The position numbers were made by a program, and so were the translations under genes. Under the pieces are notes generated by a model. The model made no database searches. It was not told the origin of the DNA and worked only from the letters and a program-made list of their open reading frames with translations. This document shows positions 18,921 to 27,568 of a DNA stretch of 64,000 bases, one piece after another; the first letter of the stretch is position 1, and every line of letters begins with the position of its first letter. This DNA comes from Coprococcus_C hominis (GTDB lineage Bacteria > Bacillota > Clostridia > Lachnospirales > Lachnospiraceae): NCBI RefSeq assembly GCF_020687505.1, contig NZ_JAJEQT010000004.1; one strand, given 5' to 3'.

Positions 18921-19520
18921 CTACAACAAAGTTCTTCCTTCCAATGCCCGAAGTAACGTCACTTCATCAATACATTCCAGATCGCCGCCGACCGGAACGC
19001 CACTTGCAATTCTTGTGACCTTGATTCCAGATGGCTTGACCAGCTTGGATATATACATCGCAGTCGCTTCGCCCTCCACACTGGAATTTGTTGCAATAAT
19101 CAACTCTTCTACATCTTCCTGCTCCAACCGCAGGATCAGTTCCTTCAACCGGATATCTCCGGTTCCAATTCCCATCGCCGGGTTGATCACACCATTTAAT
19201 ACATGGTAGACGCCCTGATACTGTCCCACACGCTCATATGCTGCCAGATCTCGTGGAGTCTCGACAACCATGATCAGCTTATGGTTCCGCTTCGGCGATG
19301 CACACACCGGACACAGCTCCTGATCAGTAATCGTATAACAGGATTTGCAGTACCGGATATTCTTCTTTGCATCTGTGATTGCTGCCGACAGGCTTTCCAC
19401 CTGTTCTTCCGGCATATTGATAATATGGAACGCCAGCCGCTGTGCGGTCTTTCCACCGATGCCGGGAAGTCTTCCGAGTTCACCGATCAGCCGGTTTACT
19501 TTCTCTCCATAAATATCCAT
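18921..19520 (-). CDS. recR: Recombination mediator RecR
   Basis: This 199-residue protein acts with RecF and RecO to load RecA at gaps. It has an N-terminal HhH (GRLPGIGGKTAQRLAFHI), a four-Cys zinc finger (CKSCYT ... CPVC), a Toprim domain (MVVETPRDLAAYE) and the C-terminal ring segment. Length and domain order are those of the family. Its ATG overlaps the stop of ybaB (TAATG), and dnaX lies upstream, the widely conserved dnaX-ybaB-recR arrangement. Confidence 0.96.
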   Translation of the reverse strand: MDIYGEKVNRLIGELGRLPGIGGKTAQRLAFHIINMPEEQVESLSAAITDAKKNIRYCKSCYTITDQELCPVCASPKRNHKLIMVVETPRDLAAYERVGQYQGVYHVLNGVINPAMGIGTGDIRLKELILRLEQEDVEELIIATNSSVEGEATAMYISKLVKPSGIKVTRIASGVPVGGDLECIDEVTLLRALEGRTLL

Positions 19521-19870
19521 TAGAACGGCAAACCTCCGCCTAATCCACCGGTGATCTTACCCATGGAATTCTTCTGATCCTCATCCTGCATACGGATGGC
19601 TTCGTTCATAGCAGCCATGATCAGATCCTCGAGCATCTCGATATCGTCCTTGTCGACAACTTCCTCGTCGAGATGAACTTCTGTTACTTCCTTCTTGCCA
19701 TTGATCTTTACCTTGACAACACCACCGCCGGCAGTTGCCTCATATTCTTTTTCTTCGAGTGCTTTGGTGGTCTCTTCCATCTGCTTCTGCATCTTCTGTG
19801 CCTGCTTCATCAGATTGTTCATATTTCCTGGCATCATGCCCATTCCACCATATCCACCTCTTTTTGCCAT
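19520..19870 (-). CDS. YbaB/EbfC nucleoid-associated protein
   Basis: This 116-residue DNA-binding protein of the YbaB family has a Gly/Met-rich N-terminus (RGGYGGMGMM), a helix of the form MNNLMKQAQKMQKQMEE, and the sheet region VKVKINGKKEVTEVHLDEEVV. Start 19870 is chosen because AGGAGG lies 8 nt upstream; an in-frame ATG 36 bases earlier has no ribosome site. It is located between dnaX and recR, as usual. Confidence 0.93.
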   Translation of the reverse strand: MAKRGGYGGMGMMPGNMNNLMKQAQKMQKQMEETTKALEEKEYEATAGGGVVKVKINGKKEVTEVHLDEEVVDKDDIEMLEDLIMAAMNEAIRMQDEDQKNSMGKITGGLGGGLPF

Positions 19871-19964
19871 CTTTATATCCTCCTGATTTCTTATTCTTAT
19901 ATTCATACACGGTTTCCCATGCGTACTACCTTTTTATATGATTTGGACTCGCCAGATTAAAAGC

Positions 19965-21614
19965 TTACTCATGCATTTCGATGTCATCAAATACAATCCG
20001 GCTCAAATCCCAGTCCTTCTGCAGTTCGTGTACTTCTTCCCTGCCATCAATCTTGCGGAATGTCACACGTACCTTGCACTGTGCCATATTGGTCAGCTGC
20101 TCGCTCAGTTCATCGAGCTTGTCCTGATTCGCGAAATACGAAATCGCCAGATCGTTGTCTGGTGTATCCGCTACAACGAGTTCCAGCGCGCCAGATTCTC
20201 TTCCGGCAACCAGTGATGCCTGTCTGTAATAATGCTGCACCAGTCTCGGTCCGCGCTTGCCAATCGTCTTCCACGCTTTCGCAATCAGAAGCAGATCCTC
20301 GTATTCTGCCTGCGGATATTTGTCACGCAGATTCTGCTTGATGTGCTCGGATGAATCACCTGTTTGTGGTGCAACTGCCTGCTGCACTGTCCCTGCGCCT
20401 TCCGTTGCCGGCGGTGCAACTGCCATCACAACCGGATGTGCCTGCTGCTCTTTGAGCAGTTCCTTCGTCTCTGCAAGCTGCTGCTCCAGTGACTCGATTC
20501 GTGCCTGAATTCCTTCGATATCGTAACGCATCTCCGTCTTACAAAGCTTGATGATCGCGATTTCCAGCATCACACGCTTGGATGTCGTATATGCGATCTT
20601 CGCTGCGGCTTCCTGTAAAACATAGATTGCATGCATCATCCAGTCCTGTGTCATATCGCTTGTGAGTGCAACCATGCGCTGTTTTGTCTCCGCTGTCACA
20701 TCGATCGTCATATCCGGGTCGATCGACAGCACCAGTATATTCCGGATAAATGCAGTAAATTCATTGACCAGCTGCAACAGATCCTTGCCCTGCCAGATTG
20801 CTTCATCTATGATCTTCAATGCACCAACCAGATCTTTTTCTTTCAGACATTCAAACAACTGAATGTAAACTTCCACATCCACGGCACCAATTGCCGCGAG
20901 TACTTTATCTAATGTCAGTTCCTCACCCAGATGGTAGGAAATACACTGTTCCAAAATACTTAAACCGTCTCGCATCGAACCATCTGCGGCACGTGCCACA
21001 TATTCGACCGCTTCTCTTGTCGCTGAGATTCCTTCCCGGTCGAGAAGCTCCTGCAGACGATCTGCAATTATCTCCAACGGAATCCGGTGGAAATCATATC
21101 GCTGGCAACGCGACAGAATCGTCGCCGGGATCTTATGTGATTCCGTGGTTGCCAAAATAAAAATTACATACGATGGTGGTTCCTCCAGTGTCTTTAACAA
21201 CGCATTGTACGCTGCGTCACGGAGCATATGCACCTCGTCGATGATATAGACCAGATACTTACCAGTTGACGGTGAGTAATTCACCGAATCCGTGATCTGT
21301 CTGATATTATCCACACCATTATTACTTGCGGCATCAACTTCGATTACATTCATCGCCGCACCTGCAGCAATCGCCTTGCAGCTGGCACATTCATTACACG
21401 GACTTCCGTTGATCGGATGCTCACAATTGACTGCCTTTGCCATCAGCTTCGCCGTCGTTGTTTTACCGGTACCTCTGGTTCCGCAGAACAGATACGCATG
21501 TCCCACGCGGTCATGCACAATCTGATTTCGGATCGTCGTCACAATATGTTCTTGTCCTTTGATCTCCTCGAACGCGTCCGGTCTCCACTTCCGGTACAAT
21601 GCCATGTACGACAT
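19965..21614 (-). CDS. dnaX: DNA polymerase III subunit gamma/tau
   Basis: This 549-residue AAA+ clamp-loader ATPase has Walker A GTRGTGKTT and a zinc module with four Cys (C-x8-C-x2-C-x2-C, in NCEHPINGSPC and ECASC). It also has Walker B IIDEVHML, sensor 1 ATTESHK and the SRC arginine-finger motif SRCQRYDF. Domain III follows, with a Gln/Glu-rich coiled coil and a C-terminal domain. The length resembles Bacillus DnaX and no frameshift site for gamma is apparent. GGAGG lies upstream of the ATG, 15 bases behind the flavodoxin-SCP2 gene. Confidence 0.95.
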   Translation of the reverse strand: MSYMALYRKWRPDAFEEIKGQEHIVTTIRNQIVHDRVGHAYLFCGTRGTGKTTTAKLMAKAVNCEHPINGSPCNECASCKAIAAGAAMNVIEVDAASNNGVDNIRQITDSVNYSPSTGKYLVYIIDEVHMLRDAAYNALLKTLEEPPSYVIFILATTESHKIPATILSRCQRYDFHRIPLEIIADRLQELLDREGISATREAVEYVARAADGSMRDGLSILEQCISYHLGEELTLDKVLAAIGAVDVEVYIQLFECLKEKDLVGALKIIDEAIWQGKDLLQLVNEFTAFIRNILVLSIDPDMTIDVTAETKQRMVALTSDMTQDWMMHAIYVLQEAAAKIAYTTSKRVMLEIAIIKLCKTEMRYDIEGIQARIESLEQQLAETKELLKEQQAHPVVMAVAPPATEGAGTVQQAVAPQTGDSSEHIKQNLRDKYPQAEYEDLLLIAKAWKTIGKRGPRLVQHYYRQASLVAGRESGALELVVADTPDNDLAISYFANQDKLDELSEQLTNMAQCKVRVTFRKIDGREEVHELQKDWDLSRIVFDDIEMHE

Positions 21615-21629
21615 AAACTGCCTCCAACT

Positions 21630-22634
21630 CTATATATGGAAAATCTGATCCAGCATCCGAAGGGTCTTGAAGTTGCCCTTTGCCGTTATCTCGCCGGACA
21701 TAAAGCCTTTCTGGAAGCTATTTTTGCCAGCCAAAATATTACGCAGCATCGTGCTTGATGCTTTCAGCTTCACATCGGCTTCCACATCCGCGCCATACTC
21801 ACACTGTAAGACTTTCCCTACATGTATCACTAAATTCTTCCCCATATCCGGTACTATGATCACATAGCTTGCCGCAAATCCGGTCTCCGGATGGAAATTC
21901 TCATAAAATCCTTCGATAATATCGTCCTCGTAGACACTTGGTGGTTCTGGTGCCTCTTCCTCATCTCCAAGCATCTGCTTGAACATTGCAGCGAGTTCCT
22001 CAATATCCTCTTTCTGCTTCTTCACATAGCCATCATCTGCCACAAACTTGGAAAGCTGCTCACTCTCCTGTGGTGTCAGATTGATATTGTTCTGCTTGAT
22101 CAGAGTGTTCTTTACCGCAGTGTTACTCGTCGGCAGTTTCCTTGTCTTCTTATTGATCAGGCGGTAAAAATCCTCTGCTTTTTTCTCAATCAGATTCAAA
22201 TACTGGCTTTCCTGCTCCAGCACATCCGTCGAATCCACATACGTTGCGATTCCCGGCTCTGAAATGCCACCCAGCACATCCCATGCCTTTCGCAATGACA
22301 GCTCTGCATCCTGTTCTCCATACGCCGTTGCAACGACAACCGGCATCATATAGAGTGACGCGATCTTCTCCTTGTCACCATACAGCCAGCACATATCCAG
22401 AAACTGCTGCATATAGCCGCCAATGCCAAACCATTCCAGACTCGCTGCCAGAATCACGCCATCGCAATCCTTCAACGTATTCGGAAGTGTTGCAATCCCC
22501 GACTTATCTTCATACATATTATATCTTGTGACTTCTACCCGAAGCTCCTGCAGAACCTGAATGATTTTCTCCACTACAAAGAGTGTTGGATCCTCCAGCA
22601 ATCCCCGGCCTCCGTAATACACATTTACCTTCAC
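21630..22634 (-). CDS. Flavodoxin-like/SCP2 fusion protein
   Basis: This 334-residue protein has two recognisable parts. Residues 1-150 look like an NADPH-dependent FMN reductase/flavodoxin fold: a beta-alpha start MKVNVYYGGRG, then DGVILAASLEWFGIGGYMQQFLD. The last 100 residues match an SCP2 lipid-binding domain (KLKASSTMLRNILAGKNSF, FMSGEITAKGNFKTLRMLDQIF). A charged helical linker joins them. The start is GTG behind GAGGTG. It is directly upstream of dnaX and probably cotranscribed. A flavin-dependent step on a hydrophobic ligand is inference only. Confidence 0.75.
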   Translation of the reverse strand: MKVNVYYGGRGLLEDPTLFVVEKIIQVLQELRVEVTRYNMYEDKSGIATLPNTLKDCDGVILAASLEWFGIGGYMQQFLDMCWLYGDKEKIASLYMMPVVVATAYGEQDAELSLRKAWDVLGGISEPGIATYVDSTDVLEQESQYLNLIEKKAEDFYRLINKKTRKLPTSNTAVKNTLIKQNNINLTPQESEQLSKFVADDGYVKKQKEDIEELAAMFKQMLGDEEEAPEPPSVYEDDIIEGFYENFHPETGFAASYVIIVPDMGKNLVIHVGKVLQCEYGADVEADVKLKASSTMLRNILAGKNSFQKGFMSGEITAKGNFKTLRMLDQIFHI

Positions 22635-22750
22635 CGTAACACCTCATGTATTCACTGCCATTTTTTCTTTCGCATGCTACAAAAACGCACACTATTACTA
22701 TACCAAAAACAGGGGGTAAATACAATAATTGCGAGGAAAAAATCCAAGCA

Positions 22751-22786
22751 AACAAAAAACAGCACTAACTGGAATTAATGCTGTTT
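22751..22786 (-). terminator. Intrinsic terminator behind the toxin-antitoxin remnant
   Basis: An 8-bp stem (AAACAGCA / TGCTGTTT) with a 14-nt loop is followed leftward by a TTTTTTG tail, ten bases past the gene stop at 22796. The rest of the gap to 22634 shows no gene. Confidence 0.75.
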
Positions 22787-22795
22787 ATAACTGTT

Positions 22796-23293
22796 TCAGT
22801 TTTTCTTCACAATTTTCAACTCATATCCCAATGAATCTAAAATACAACAGAACATTTTTAATGATGGAGAATTCTCTTTTTTCTCAATCCTCGAAATCAC
22901 CTGTTGTCTATTTCCAATCGTTCTTGCCAACTGTGTCTGTGATATCCCCTTTTGTTTCCTCAATTCAATCATCTCTGCAATCAGTCGATATTCATCCTCG
23001 CTCTTTTTCCACGTATTATAAAATTCCTCGGAATTATTTTTCTTCTCCTGTATTATTTCTTGAATATTAATTTCTGCAAATGCCATATTACTTCCTCCTA
23101 CACAATTTTTCCTCCGGAAATAAACCTCATACACTTTTTTATCCCATCGTTTCGATAATACTTTTTCAAATTCACCTTTTTCCATATATGCCAATACTGC
23201 CAATCCATCTACCTGTTCTTCTATTGTCAACGCATTTATATACTCCATAATTAAATCTTTCCCAGAGCTTGATAAATATGTATGTATTTTCAT
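22796..23293 (-). CDS. HigB-HigA type toxin-antitoxin collapsed into one frame (toxin truncated)
   Basis: The 165-codon frame begins with about 63 residues that match the N-terminal half of a RelE/HigB toxin (SSSGKDLIMEYINAL ... YEVYFRRKN). It lacks the C-terminal strands and the His/Lys catalytic end found in toxins of about 110 residues. It then reads through the antitoxin's own ribosome site (encoding CVGGSN) into a full antitoxin starting at ATG 23086 behind GGAGG. The antitoxin is 96 residues with an XRE HTH (RKQKGISQTQLARTIGNRQQ). The antitoxin is probably still made from 23086, and the toxin half is presumably inactive. It lies downstream of the Tad operon with its own promoter. Confidence 0.7.
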   Translation of the reverse strand: MKIHTYLSSSGKDLIMEYINALTIEEQVDGLAVLAYMEKGEFEKVLSKRWDKKVYEVYFRRKNCVGGSNMAFAEINIQEIIQEKKNNSEEFYNTWKKSEDEYRLIAEMIELRKQKGISQTQLARTIGNRQQVISRIEKKENSPSLKMFCCILDSLGYELKIVKKN

Positions 23294-23304
23294 ATCTTCT
23301 CCTT

Positions 23305-23334
23305 ATTTTACAATCAATAAGTTGTATTTGTCAA
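23305..23334 (-). promoter_or_regulatory. Promoter of the HigBA-like remnant
   Basis: Reading leftward, TTGACA (plus coordinates 23329-23334) and TAAAAT (23305-23310) are separated by 18 nt. The -10 box ends only 11 bases before the ATG, so transcripts from here would be nearly leaderless. Confidence 0.5.
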
Positions 23335-23347
23335 TATATCAATGTTC

Positions 23348-24667
23348 TTACGCAACAAAAAACTCCTCATTTGCCAGTCCAACCACATCGCCCTTTTCCA
23401 GCTTCTGTTCTGTCATCGCCGGGATACGCTTCGTATTGATATACGTTCCATTGGTAGAGTTCTGATCCTCGATATACAGTCCATCCGGACGGCAGAACAA
23501 CCGGACATGCACACGACTGATTTGTGTCGTGGCAACACGATAATCGGACGCCTTATCCCTGCCTATGGTAAACGACGCCTTATCCATCGGAATACGGAAC
23601 GATTCCAGAGCGCCATTCGTCAGTGGTACCAGCTTCATATCTGGAATTCGACTATCTTGTACAGATTTTTCCGACAGTCCCATCGGAACATCCACGCTGT
23701 GCACAGCCTGTTCCGCCTGTCTGCTGTATCCCTGTACAGGCGCATCCTCCAATGTTTCATCTCCCTGCACCTGCCTGCCATATTCCTGCATCGCTGACTC
23801 AGATTCCTGTCCATCTTCCTTGTCGCGCGCTGTCATGATTGCAAGAATAATCAGCGTTAAAAGCCAGACAATTCCAAAGATTGCAGTTCCCGTCGTCCCA
23901 TCAAAAAACAGATATTTAATAATCAGTGCCAGCGCGGCGCCTCCTGCCAACGCATACAGCAAAAAGCGTTTTGAAAATATTGCATCTATGTCCGCACGCG
24001 CTACTTTTTGTTCAAGCGTCACTGCTTCTTCCGCAAATTCATTTTCTTCGCTGCTGTTTGGTTTCTGCATGGACGTTTTCTCACCCTGCTTCCGACATCT
24101 TCCATCTGTATCCGTTCCAGCATTCAACAATGCGAGAAAATCTGTCATATCACTCCATTCATCCGTCAACACCCGGTGACATTCATACAAAAACAGTTCT
24201 CCCGCACGATCTTCATGGGAAAACCGCGGCATCAGATATTCCAGAAATGCGGTAAGCTGTTCCTTCAATGGCTTTTGATAGCCTGGCACACAGAGCATCC
24301 GAATCTCGTTTTTCTCCTTTTGCATGAACAAATACTCCACGCGGATAACCAGATCCGATGCATCGAGCAAATATGCTTCCAATGCGTCCGCCTGCTGCAT
24401 GATCTGATTCAAAACTTTCTTTAACTGTGTCCCATTCATTGTCTTTTGCTGCAAATATGCCTGTAAACCATAGCAATCCTTCGTATTGTGCGACAGCCAT
24501 ACCTCCGCATCCGTACAGATCATGGAAGAAGGAAGTATGTAAGGCAGTTCATTTTCCACAAGCATCCGGACCTGATACATCCTTCCGTGTTCTTCGAGTT
24601 CCTGCATCGTTCCAACCTTCGCATCCATATAATGATAGATTCCTTTATTCCCAAACAATATTTCCAT
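23348..24667 (-). CDS. DUF6382-FHA membrane protein of the Tad operon
   Basis: This 439-residue protein has a long N-terminal cytoplasmic part of the DUF6382 type (residues 1-190), two hydrophobic helices near 235-275, and a C-terminal FHA domain. The FHA domain is about 345-425, with FTIGRDKASDYRV, QISRVHVRLFC and the conserved STNGTYIN. FHA domains bind phosphothreonine, so a Ser/Thr-kinase-linked control of pilus assembly is plausible. It is the last gene of the Tad operon, overlapping the TadE-like gene by 23 bases. This pairing of DUF6382-FHA with Tad genes is familiar in clostridia. Confidence 0.8.
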   Translation of the reverse strand: MEILFGNKGIYHYMDAKVGTMQELEEHGRMYQVRMLVENELPYILPSSMICTDAEVWLSHNTKDCYGLQAYLQQKTMNGTQLKKVLNQIMQQADALEAYLLDASDLVIRVEYLFMQKEKNEIRMLCVPGYQKPLKEQLTAFLEYLMPRFSHEDRAGELFLYECHRVLTDEWSDMTDFLALLNAGTDTDGRCRKQGEKTSMQKPNSSEENEFAEEAVTLEQKVARADIDAIFSKRFLLYALAGGAALALIIKYLFFDGTTGTAIFGIVWLLTLIILAIMTARDKEDGQESESAMQEYGRQVQGDETLEDAPVQGYSRQAEQAVHSVDVPMGLSEKSVQDSRIPDMKLVPLTNGALESFRIPMDKASFTIGRDKASDYRVATTQISRVHVRLFCRPDGLYIEDQNSTNGTYINTKRIPAMTEQKLEKGDVVGLANEEFFVA

Positions 24668-24983
24668 ACACCTGCCACCTTCTCAGCCGATTACTGCATA
24701 CATCCACTTCTGTGATACATACATGCCCTTCTTTTTCATACCGATAATTTCCATCCGAGATAACAGCCTGCCCTGCATCACGCGTCTCGGCATTTTTCAT
24801 TTCTTCCAGCTGTTCACGCAATCCAGCCCCTTCCTGATAAGTATAAATTACACTGTATCCCTCCTGTTGTACCAGACCATCCCTAACGGTATCCAAAAAC
24901 AGGAATATTACCATGACCACTATGCCAAATATAATCGGCATGATCAGACTCATCTCTACCACAGAGCTTCCTTTGTTTCCCAT
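24645..24983 (-). CDS. TadE-like pseudopilin
   Basis: This 112-residue protein has a type IV pseudopilin-like N-terminus: a short basic/Gly leader (MGNKGSS), then VVEMSLIMPIIFGIVVMVIF with the conserved Glu at position 10, and then a hydrophilic extracellular part. The VVEM-hydrophobic pattern is that of TadE minor pilins processed by the prepilin peptidase. It follows AGGAGGG at good spacing. It lies between another TadE-like gene and the FHA gene. Confidence 0.8.
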   Translation of the reverse strand: MGNKGSSVVEMSLIMPIIFGIVVMVIFLFLDTVRDGLVQQEGYSVIYTYQEGAGLREQLEEMKNAETRDAGQAVISDGNYRYEKEGHVCITEVDVCSNRLRRWQVYGNIVWE

Positions 24984-25010
24984 CTCTTCACCCTCCTTGT
25001 TTCTCTTCTT

Positions 25011-25730
25011 TTAATTTCCTGCACCGCAACGGGAACATGCCGCAAGCCCGGTTACCTCGCTTTTCTTCTTCCGGTACACCGTCCGTTTCAACCCGCTGCA
25101 CGTCAGACTGCTATGGTAACGGTCTCCCTCATTTGTCACATAAACCTGTCTTCCCTGCACATCCTTCCCGCAAAACGCACACATATCATATCCATTATGT
25201 TTTGCCTGTTCCAACGTACTTGCCTGAATCTGCAAGGTTAGATAACTGCATCTGCGTGTCATGTGATACACTGCCTGATTGTCCGTCACATATACATATG
25301 CATCCTCCGCACGTACCGCATCCGTCTCTGTATCTTCCCTCGCAACCCCTGTATATGCCCGTTTTCGGATTGTAAACGATCGTGTGCCCAGATGTTCCAT
25401 CGCGTAACTTACCCGGAGCACAATATATTCCTCGCCAATCTCACTTCCGAGAAACTGTACACCAGAGACTCCATGCTTTACATACCGTTCCACTGTTTCT
25501 TTTTCATCTGCATACTTTGGAAACCGCAAATATGCAACCGCCGTATCTGCTGCCCCAAGATATGCAATTTCTGCCATATACTCTGCTGTTTCTGCCGCTG
25601 CCTCGTAGACCTGTGCCTCTGCAAGCACACTCTGAGCCATCCAAAACAACGATACCATCGCCAGCAGGAACACCGACATCACAAGCGTTGCTTCCAGTGA
25701 TGCACTTCCCTGATTTCTTATTTTACCCAT
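25011..25730 (-). CDS. TadE-like pseudopilin with tandem C-terminal Cys/His modules
   Basis: The N-terminus (NQGSASLEATLVMSVFLLAM) is a TadE pseudopilin leader and helix. The product is 239 residues from ATG 25730, which follows AGAGGTGTG; an upstream TTG start is unlikely. The last 95 residues are unusual. Two copies of a unit with VYVT, then YH, then C, then CxxC (VYVTDNQAVYH-RRC-CAFCG and VYVTNEGDRYH-LTC-CSRCG) look like small Ada-type zinc knuckles exposed outside the cell. Its place in the operon supports a minor-pilin role. The function of the knuckles is unknown. Confidence 0.75.
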   Translation of the reverse strand: MGKIRNQGSASLEATLVMSVFLLAMVSLFWMAQSVLAEAQVYEAAAETAEYMAEIAYLGAADTAVAYLRFPKYADEKETVERYVKHGVSGVQFLGSEIGEEYIVLRVSYAMEHLGTRSFTIRKRAYTGVAREDTETDAVRAEDAYVYVTDNQAVYHMTRRCSYLTLQIQASTLEQAKHNGYDMCAFCGKDVQGRQVYVTNEGDRYHSSLTCSGLKRTVYRKKKSEVTGLAACSRCGAGN

Positions 25731-25882
25731 AACACACCTCTTTCCTATTGCTTTCCGAGAACTCCTCAGGATAGACAAGAAAGTTTTCAATTATTGCTTT
25801 GGCCAGCACCCGGAGAGGTTTTTTATAGTTTCAACCGTCCTGAGAAATCCCCGGAAAACAATACGAAAGAGTCTTTCATCTT

Positions 25883-27349
25883 TTAATACGCTGCGCTTTG
25901 GTGATATTGAAACCGATGTCCACCAAAGGTACTTTCAAAGTCTGCTTCCAGTCCAACTGCGGCATGCAATATCCGAAATTCCTTCTCCTCCTGCATCGTA
26001 TTGATCTGCATCAGATCCAGCATCCGCGCCGTCGCACCGTCGATATTCATCGCCTGTAAAATTGACAGATACGCCTGATAATCCAGTCCGTTTTCTGCAT
26101 CCTCCGTCTCCTTCGACAAGCTTTCACTGATATGCTCAATATCCGTGATCCAATTATCCGCATTTTTCATAAAAGGAGCCTTTTTTCCATCGAACAAAAT
26201 CCTCACATCTGCTATTGACTCAATATATGCCCAGCAGCCCGCCAAAAAATATTTGAGGGCCGGAATCAGATATGGCGCAGCTCCCGCAATACTTGTTGCC
26301 AGTTCCGTCAATGTCTGCATCTTATCCGGTTGCCGGATCAATCCGATATAATTGATCGGATAGCGGATTCCAATCATCCGATGCGCCACCGATTTTAAAT
26401 TCTCATAGTCTGAAGACTTTCCTGCAATCAGATACTCCTGTTCATAAGCAAGCACTGCTGTATCATTTTTCTCTTCCCTGTACGAATTAAACACCTGACC
26501 GATGTAGGCAAGCTGTAATCCCGTGTCCGTCAATGAATCCTGCCACGAACCAAGCGCCGTCAATCCCTCCAGCAAAGGAACCATACTGTCAAAATCCCGA
26601 TCCACTTCTTTGTAATCAGAGAAAAATCCTATCAATCGCAGACTTGGTGCATCCACCAGCGATATGGTTGCATCAGAAACTGTCTTGTCCCCCGGTAACA
26701 CCAGATTCAAAATAATACTGCTGGATAACTTCTTTGTATAATCACGCGGATCATCCACCTCTGGCTGTATCGTTGGATTTTCTGCATCCATATTTTCTGA
26801 ACCCAACGCACCTGCATCCGATGTATCATCTACATCAGCTACATCCATTCCATCTGTTTTCACTTCCGCCGTCTCCATATCCTCTTTCACTTCCTCTGGC
26901 AATGTTCCATCCTGTCCGCCTGTTTTTTCTTTCATCTGATCCACGCCCATCTGCACACCTTTTTCCGCTGCCGCGTAAACCATATATTCCTGCATCTGTT
27001 TTTTAAGCGGCGCATATGACTGATCTGTGAGCATTGTCATATCCGTGATTGATGCCCGCACATCCGTGTACTCCGCGCCAAGTTTTTCCGTATATGCCTG
27101 TTCCAGCCATTCCTCCAGATAAGCCTCGCCCTTTCCGCCCGCAGTCTTATCAAAAAGGAGAATATGATAATGCTCAAATATGTAGCTGTTGTAGCAGGCT
27201 TTGATATCCGACATGGAAAGGCGGGTTGCAATCACATTTTTTGATTTAGCAGCACTCAATATCACCACCTGTATTACAAGTGTGATCAATACAAGCATTA
27301 CAGCTGTTATCATACTGATGAATACAACGATTCTTCCTTTGTTGTTCAT
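25883..27349 (-). CDS. DUF5702-like Tad-associated membrane protein
   Basis: The product is 488 residues from ATG 27349 behind GGAGGAG; the open frame extends 39 codons further upstream without a ribosome site. It begins with a TadE/TadG-like pattern, MNNKGRIVVFISMITAVMLV, as a single anchor helix. A long extracellular region follows, with an Asp/Glu-rich middle (about 190-240) and helical C-terminal half. It probably belongs to the DUF5702 family that accompanies clostridial Tad clusters. A role as a TadG-like minor component is inferred from position and topology. Confidence 0.7.
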   Translation of the reverse strand: MNNKGRIVVFISMITAVMLVLITLVIQVVILSAAKSKNVIATRLSMSDIKACYNSYIFEHYHILLFDKTAGGKGEAYLEEWLEQAYTEKLGAEYTDVRASITDMTMLTDQSYAPLKKQMQEYMVYAAAEKGVQMGVDQMKEKTGGQDGTLPEEVKEDMETAEVKTDGMDVADVDDTSDAGALGSENMDAENPTIQPEVDDPRDYTKKLSSSIILNLVLPGDKTVSDATISLVDAPSLRLIGFFSDYKEVDRDFDSMVPLLEGLTALGSWQDSLTDTGLQLAYIGQVFNSYREEKNDTAVLAYEQEYLIAGKSSDYENLKSVAHRMIGIRYPINYIGLIRQPDKMQTLTELATSIAGAAPYLIPALKYFLAGCWAYIESIADVRILFDGKKAPFMKNADNWITDIEHISESLSKETEDAENGLDYQAYLSILQAMNIDGATARMLDLMQINTMQEEKEFRILHAAVGLEADFESTFGGHRFQYHQSAAY

Positions 27350-27371
27350 ATTCTCCTCCTGTCTTTGTTTT

Positions 27372-27545
27372 CTACGAATATACTTTCTTCGCATCCCTGT
27401 TAATGGTTGTCCAGATTGTCTCGACCAATGCAGAAATCTGTTCTTTGAAAATGAGAACCATCGCAACCAATACGACGATGATCAATATAACCTCGACGAC
27501 TCCCATTCCGTCCTCCTCCTGCATAAACCGTTTCCATGCACCCAT
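27372..27545 (-). CDS. Flp-type major pilin (Flp1-like)
   Basis: This is a small protein of 57 residues from ATG 27545: MGAWKRFMQEEDGMGVVEVI, then a hydrophobic helix and a short polar tail ending DAKKVYS. The Gly-x-x-x-Glu pattern before the helix is the prepilin cleavage site of Flp pilins. The ribosome site is poor (GAAGGGATGTG), and an in-frame GTG two codons earlier is possible. It is the only Flp-like pilin in the cluster and thus presumably the filament subunit. Confidence 0.8.
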   Translation of the reverse strand: MGAWKRFMQEEDGMGVVEVILIIVVLVAMVLIFKEQISALVETIWTTINRDAKKVYS

Positions 27546-27568
27546 ACGTTTCACATCCCTTCTATCCT

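Noticed and set aside
19520..19906. Longer N-terminus for YbaB from ATG 19906
   Set aside because: No ribosome site precedes it, while AGGAGG is well placed for ATG 19870, which also fits the family's N-terminus.
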